A stretch of DNA of 54,602 nucleotides from Nocardia brevicatena NBRC 12119. Its GTDB lineage: Bacteria > Actinomycetota > Actinomycetes > Mycobacteriales > Mycobacteriaceae. A program made the position numbers and the translations under genes. Each line of letters opens with the position of its first letter. Position 1 is the first letter of the stretch. The stretch spans positions 1 to 54,602 of the forward strand of contig NZ_BAFU01000013.1 of assembly GCF_000308495.1 (NCBI RefSeq), given 5' to 3'. Positions 51,679-54,602 of the stretch are shown piece by piece. The notes beneath the pieces are model-generated. The model was not told the origin of the DNA, did not search any database, and saw only the letters and a program-made list of their open reading frames with translations.

Positions 51679-51990
51679 CCGTGACTCCCTAGCCTCGCCT
51701 CGCACCGCCCTCGATAGATCAGCATGATTGTGGCAGACTTCACGCGGCCCCCAGATGAGAGCCGCGACCTTTGTTTTCGTTTGGAACAAGCTGGTCACTG
51801 TCCGTCGAACCGGGCGGGGTACACCAAGAAGTTATCTATCCGTTAGAATCCGATGACATCAATTCGGTCCGTCGTAGACGCAACTTCTCGGCCAGCCGCG
51901 ATCCTCGGTCAGCTCCACCGTCGTGCCAGCGCGTGAATGTGGAGTCGCTGATGATGCATGGCTGGGGCCAGGTTGGAAAGTGAGTTGGAG
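51679..51990. other. Intergenic between prpE and the sensor kinase
   Basis: 312 bases with lower GC toward the middle (51720-51870), holding the divergent promoters of prpE and the sensor kinase. A 70-codon open frame here has no ribosome site and no protein-like character. No palindrome stands out. Confidence 0.4.
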
Positions 51991-54602
51991 ATGCGCGACG
52001 CCGCTAGGTCCGGCAGGAAGCGTTGGGCGCTCAGTAACTGGGACCTGCGTTGGAAGGTTACGGCCGTGCTGGCCGTGCCCCTGGCGGTCGCGGTCGGACT
52101 CGGCGTGTCCAGGATCTCGTCACAGTGGGGCGAGGCGAACCGGCTCGCGGCGGCCGCCGAGAATGTCGGCGTGATTCCCACGGTGACCGGTTTGAGCGCG
52201 GCCACCTCGACGGTCGCGGGCTCGGCGGTCATCACCCTCGCGCCGGGGCGGTCCATGGTGACCGACGAGAACATCACCACTTTGGACAAGGCGCTGGCCG
52301 CAGCCGAGGCGGCGGTCGGCGAACTGAGCGACGTACCCGCCGCTCAGCAGGCGTTCACGGAGATGATCGACGGAGCCAAGGCGGTGCGCGCCAACGGTAA
52401 GGCGCCCTCGTCGCTGCCACCCGCCGAGGCCGCGGCCCAGATCGACTCCTACCGCAGCGCGGGCGTTCGGACCGTGGAAGCCATCGTAGCCGAGATCAGC
52501 TCCTCCTCGATCGACCCGGCCAAACTTCGCCTCGTCGACTCGCTCAATACTCGATCCGCCATGCTCGGCGAGGTGGTCGCCGCGGCCGAGATCATGCGTG
52601 ATCCGGTCGCCGGCCTGCAGAGCTATATGATCGCAGCGAATACCGAGCGCACGCTGGTGAACATCCTGGCCCACCGCTACAGCGCCGAAGACCCCGATAT
52701 CGCCATCCTCCGTCAAGGTATCGATGCGCGTGTCGCGCTGGTCACCGGTCCCGAGGCGCAGGCGGGCAGGCTGCCGATCGGTGAATCGCGCCAATCGCTG
52801 CTGGGCAGCCTCGACACCACGGAGAAACTGGTCGCCGAGGCCACCGCCGCGATCGACAGCGGCGTACAGAAGATGGCCGACAAGGCGCTGCGGGACGCGA
52901 TCGTCTACAGCATCGTGGTGCTGCTGACCATTCTGGCCGCGCTGCTGCTGGCCGTCTTCGTCGCGCGGTCGATGATCGTGCCGCTGCACCGGTTGCGGCT
53001 GGCCGCACTGCGCGTCGCCGAAAGCGATCTGCCGGACGAGGTCGCCGAACTGCGCAACGGCGCATCGCCCGAGCAGGTGCCGCTCGAGCCCATGCCGATC
53101 CGCAGTGACGAGGAGATCGGCCAGCTGGCCCGCGCCATCGACGATATCCACGGCCAGGCGCTGCGTCTGGCGAGTGATCAGGCGCAGATGCGCTCCCAGG
53201 TCAACGATATGTTCGAGACCCTGGCCCGACGCAGTAAATCGCTCGTCGACCATCAGCTCACGCTCATCGAGGCGATGGAGTACGACGAGAAGGACCCACG
53301 GCTGCTGGAGAACCTGTTCCGGCTGGACCATCTCGCCGCCCGTATGCGTCGAAACGGCGACAACCTGCTGATTCTGGCCGGCACCAAACAGCGCCGCGCC
53401 AAGTCCGCTCCGGTCGAGATCGCCGACGTGCTGCGGGCCGCGATCTCCGAGGTCGAGGATTACGAACGGGTCAAACTGGGCGCGACCCCGCGGGGTGCGC
53501 TGGTCGAGCCCGCGGCCTCCGATATCGCCCACCTGTTCGCCGAGCTGCTGGACAACGCGCTGCGCGCTTCGCCGCCGGAGACGGACGTCAAGTTCACCTT
53601 CGCCCAAGCACACGACCAGGGGTTGCTCATCGAGGTCGCCGACCGCGGTATCGGTATGCCGCCCGCGGAGATGGCCGAGATCAACCGCAAGCTGGAGAGC
53701 ACCGCCGAGCCCGGTCCGGACACCGCCCGGCACATGGGTCTGTTCGTGGTCGGCCGGCTGGCCGAACGTCACGGGCTCACGGTGCGGTTGCGTCCCACCT
53801 TCGATACCGCGCGCGACCCCGGTGTCACGGTTACCGTGCATATTCCGCTCGGTCTGATCGTCGCGGGCCAGACGCAGATCCTGCCGCTGGCCTCCGCGTC
53901 CGGACCACAGCCCGCGGTGCCGAAGTCCGAAGACGAGAAGACGACCGAGTCCGGTCCGAAGCCGCAGGCGTCGCCGTCCACCATGCAGACCCGAGGGATC
54001 AGCCGGACCCCGGGCGGAAATGTCATGGTCACGGTCGATCCCGGTATGAGCGGGCCGATTCCGGTCACCGAGCGGCCCGGCGCCGCCGAGGACCGTCCCG
54101 GGTCCGCATCGGCTCGACCGGCCGCGGCGATCGGACCGAACGGGTTGCCGCAGCGACAGCCCGGTTCGGCCATGGCCGGCGGTCTGCGCGGCCAAGAAGA
54201 GCAGGCCGCGACCAGCCTGCGGTCCGCCAGTGCCGGTTCTACGCCGCAGCGCGGGAAACTCGCCGCCGCGAGTCTACCCAAGCGCAACCTCGGCCCCGGT
54301 GGCACGCTGCCCCCACGCTCCGGTGACACCCCGAGCGAAGCCGCCGCGGGCGGCCCGCCACCACGGGACAACGCGCGCGACATCCTGACGCAACGCCGCC
54401 CCGGCGCGGGCGGACCGCCCCCCGAGGGGTCCTTGGGTCTTCCCCAGCGCCGGCCCGGCGCCAACGGCATACCGCCACGCGAGGGCGGTGCCGTCGATGC
54501 CCCGGGTGCGCCGCAGATCTCGCGGGGGAGCAATGGTCTGCCGCAGCGCCGGCTCGGGGCCCCCGACACAGGCACGAACGGACGCCTCTCGGAAGAACCG
54601 GC
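51991..54602 (+). CDS. Conservon-type sensor histidine kinase (CvnA-like), 3' end outside the window
   Basis: At least 870 residues, running off the window. TM1 lies about residues 22-40 (VTAVLAVPLAVAVGLGVSRI) and TM2 about 303-325 (VYSIVVLLTILAALLLAVFV), framing an extracellular helical nitrate/nitrite-sensor-like domain; a HAMP-like linker follows. The kinase core has RRSKSLVDHQLTLIEAMEYD with the likely His, the N-box LFAELLDNALRAS (about 514), VADRGIGMPPAEM and GLFVVGRLAERHGL. After about residue 629 comes a Pro/Arg-rich disordered tail with repeated GLPQR-like motifs. Such kinases usually head four-gene conservons (roadblock, DUF742 and GTPase genes next). The ATG at 51991 has GGAAAG upstream; TTG 51985 is an alternative. 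Confidence 0.88.
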   Translation, partial: MRDAARSGRKRWALSNWDLRWKVTAVLAVPLAVAVGLGVSRISSQWGEANRLAAAAENVGVIPTVTGLSAATSTVAGSAVITLAPGRSMVTDENITTLDKALAAAEAAVGELSDVPAAQQAFTEMIDGAKAVRANGKAPSSLPPAEAAAQIDSYRSAGVRTVEAIVAEISSSSIDPAKLRLVDSLNTRSAMLGEVVAAAEIMRDPVAGLQSYMIAANTERTLVNILAHRYSAEDPDIAILRQGIDARVALVTGPEAQAGRLPIGESRQSLLGSLDTTEKLVAEATAAIDSGVQKMADKALRDAIVYSIVVLLTILAALLLAVFVARSMIVPLHRLRLAALRVAESDLPDEVAELRNGASPEQVPLEPMPIRSDEEIGQLARAIDDIHGQALRLASDQAQMRSQVNDMFETLARRSKSLVDHQLTLIEAMEYDEKDPRLLENLFRLDHLAARMRRNGDNLLILAGTKQRRAKSAPVEIADVLRAAISEVEDYERVKLGATPRGALVEPAASDIAHLFAELLDNALRASPPETDVKFTFAQAHDQGLLIEVADRGIGMPPAEMAEINRKLESTAEPGPDTARHMGLFVVGRLAERHGLTVRLRPTFDTARDPGVTVTVHIPLGLIVAGQTQILPLASASGPQPAVPKSEDEKTTESGPKPQASPSTMQTRGISRTPGGNVMVTVDPGMSGPIPVTERPGAAEDRPGSASARPAAAIGPNGLPQRQPGSAMAGGLRGQEEQAATSLRSASAGSTPQRGKLAAASLPKRNLGPGGTLPPRSGDTPSEAAAGGPPPRDNARDILTQRRPGAGGPPPEGSLGLPQRRPGANGIPPREGGAVDAPGAPQISRGSNGLPQRRLGAPDTGTNGRLSEEP

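Noticed and set aside
51771-51983. 70-codon frame between prpE and the sensor kinase
   Set aside because: No ribosome site, not protein-like, and it overlaps the expected divergent promoters.

Overview
The window is high-GC actinobacterial chromosome. It most likely comes from Nocardia or a close mycolic-acid-containing relative. Grounds for this are the paired genes for the salicylate end of a nocobactin/mycobactin-type siderophore behind iron boxes, frequent GTG/TTG starts, 4-base stop/start overlaps, and gene order that tracks the Mycobacterium tuberculosis Rv0858c-Rv0903c segment (dapC, XPB helicase, Rv0862c-like, rpfA, cspB, Rv0875c/0876c/0877-like, MarR, SpoU, sepH, serC, citA, gltA, prrB, prrA). 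No transposase, prophage or CRISPR array was seen.

Layout. 1-2120: tRNA-Lys on the minus strand, a gamma-butyrolactone-receptor-like TetR regulator behind palindromes, and tRNA-Glu, tRNA-Asp and tRNA-Phe. 2272-7349: a small conserved protein, a Ppm1-type mannosyltransferase and the coupled phospholipid pair plsB/plsC-like. 7471-12171: salicylate synthase and salicyl-AMP ligase, convergent, each behind iron boxes, then an SDR oxidoreductase and an AhpD-like protein. 12290-14098: a compound intergenic repeat, then a class I DAHP synthase behind a probable aromatic-residue leader peptide. 14187-22017: GNAT, ECF41 sigma factor, DapC-like aminotransferase, LysE exporter, XPB helicase, its conserved partner and a small protein.

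22019-25132: a small accessory block opening with a truncated repeat. It holds an XRE-TPR regulator operon, a divergent pair of small genes, a lipoprotein and a perfect 28-bp inverted-repeat terminator. 25146-27075: rpfA with a CRP site and a probable c-di-AMP riboswitch, a small membrane protein and cspB. 27465-38384: DUF2771, MFS, glutaminyl cyclase, DUF3027, a sacsin-like ATPase with no canonical start codon, TetR and MarR regulators, YccF, an SpoU methyltransferase and small membrane proteins. 38393-46679: DUF6928-like protein, SepH, SerC, a two-repeat unknown, CitA, PdxH, GltA and an FKBP. 46676-54602: PrrB/PrrA, a tandem-repeat locus, a hemophore-like protein, propionyl-CoA synthetase, and a conservon-type sensor kinase that runs off the window end.

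The strongest signals beyond ordinary annotation are: a family of compound palindromic repeats at five loci, with a compensatory base change in its head hairpin; the Tyr-Ser-Trp-Phe leader in front of DAHP synthase; layered control of rpfA; half-site arrays around the XRE regulator; a degenerate HAD active site in the PlsC-like protein; and the apparent CTG start of the sacsin-like ATPase. Matches to consensus motifs and to other species' loci are from memory and were not searched.
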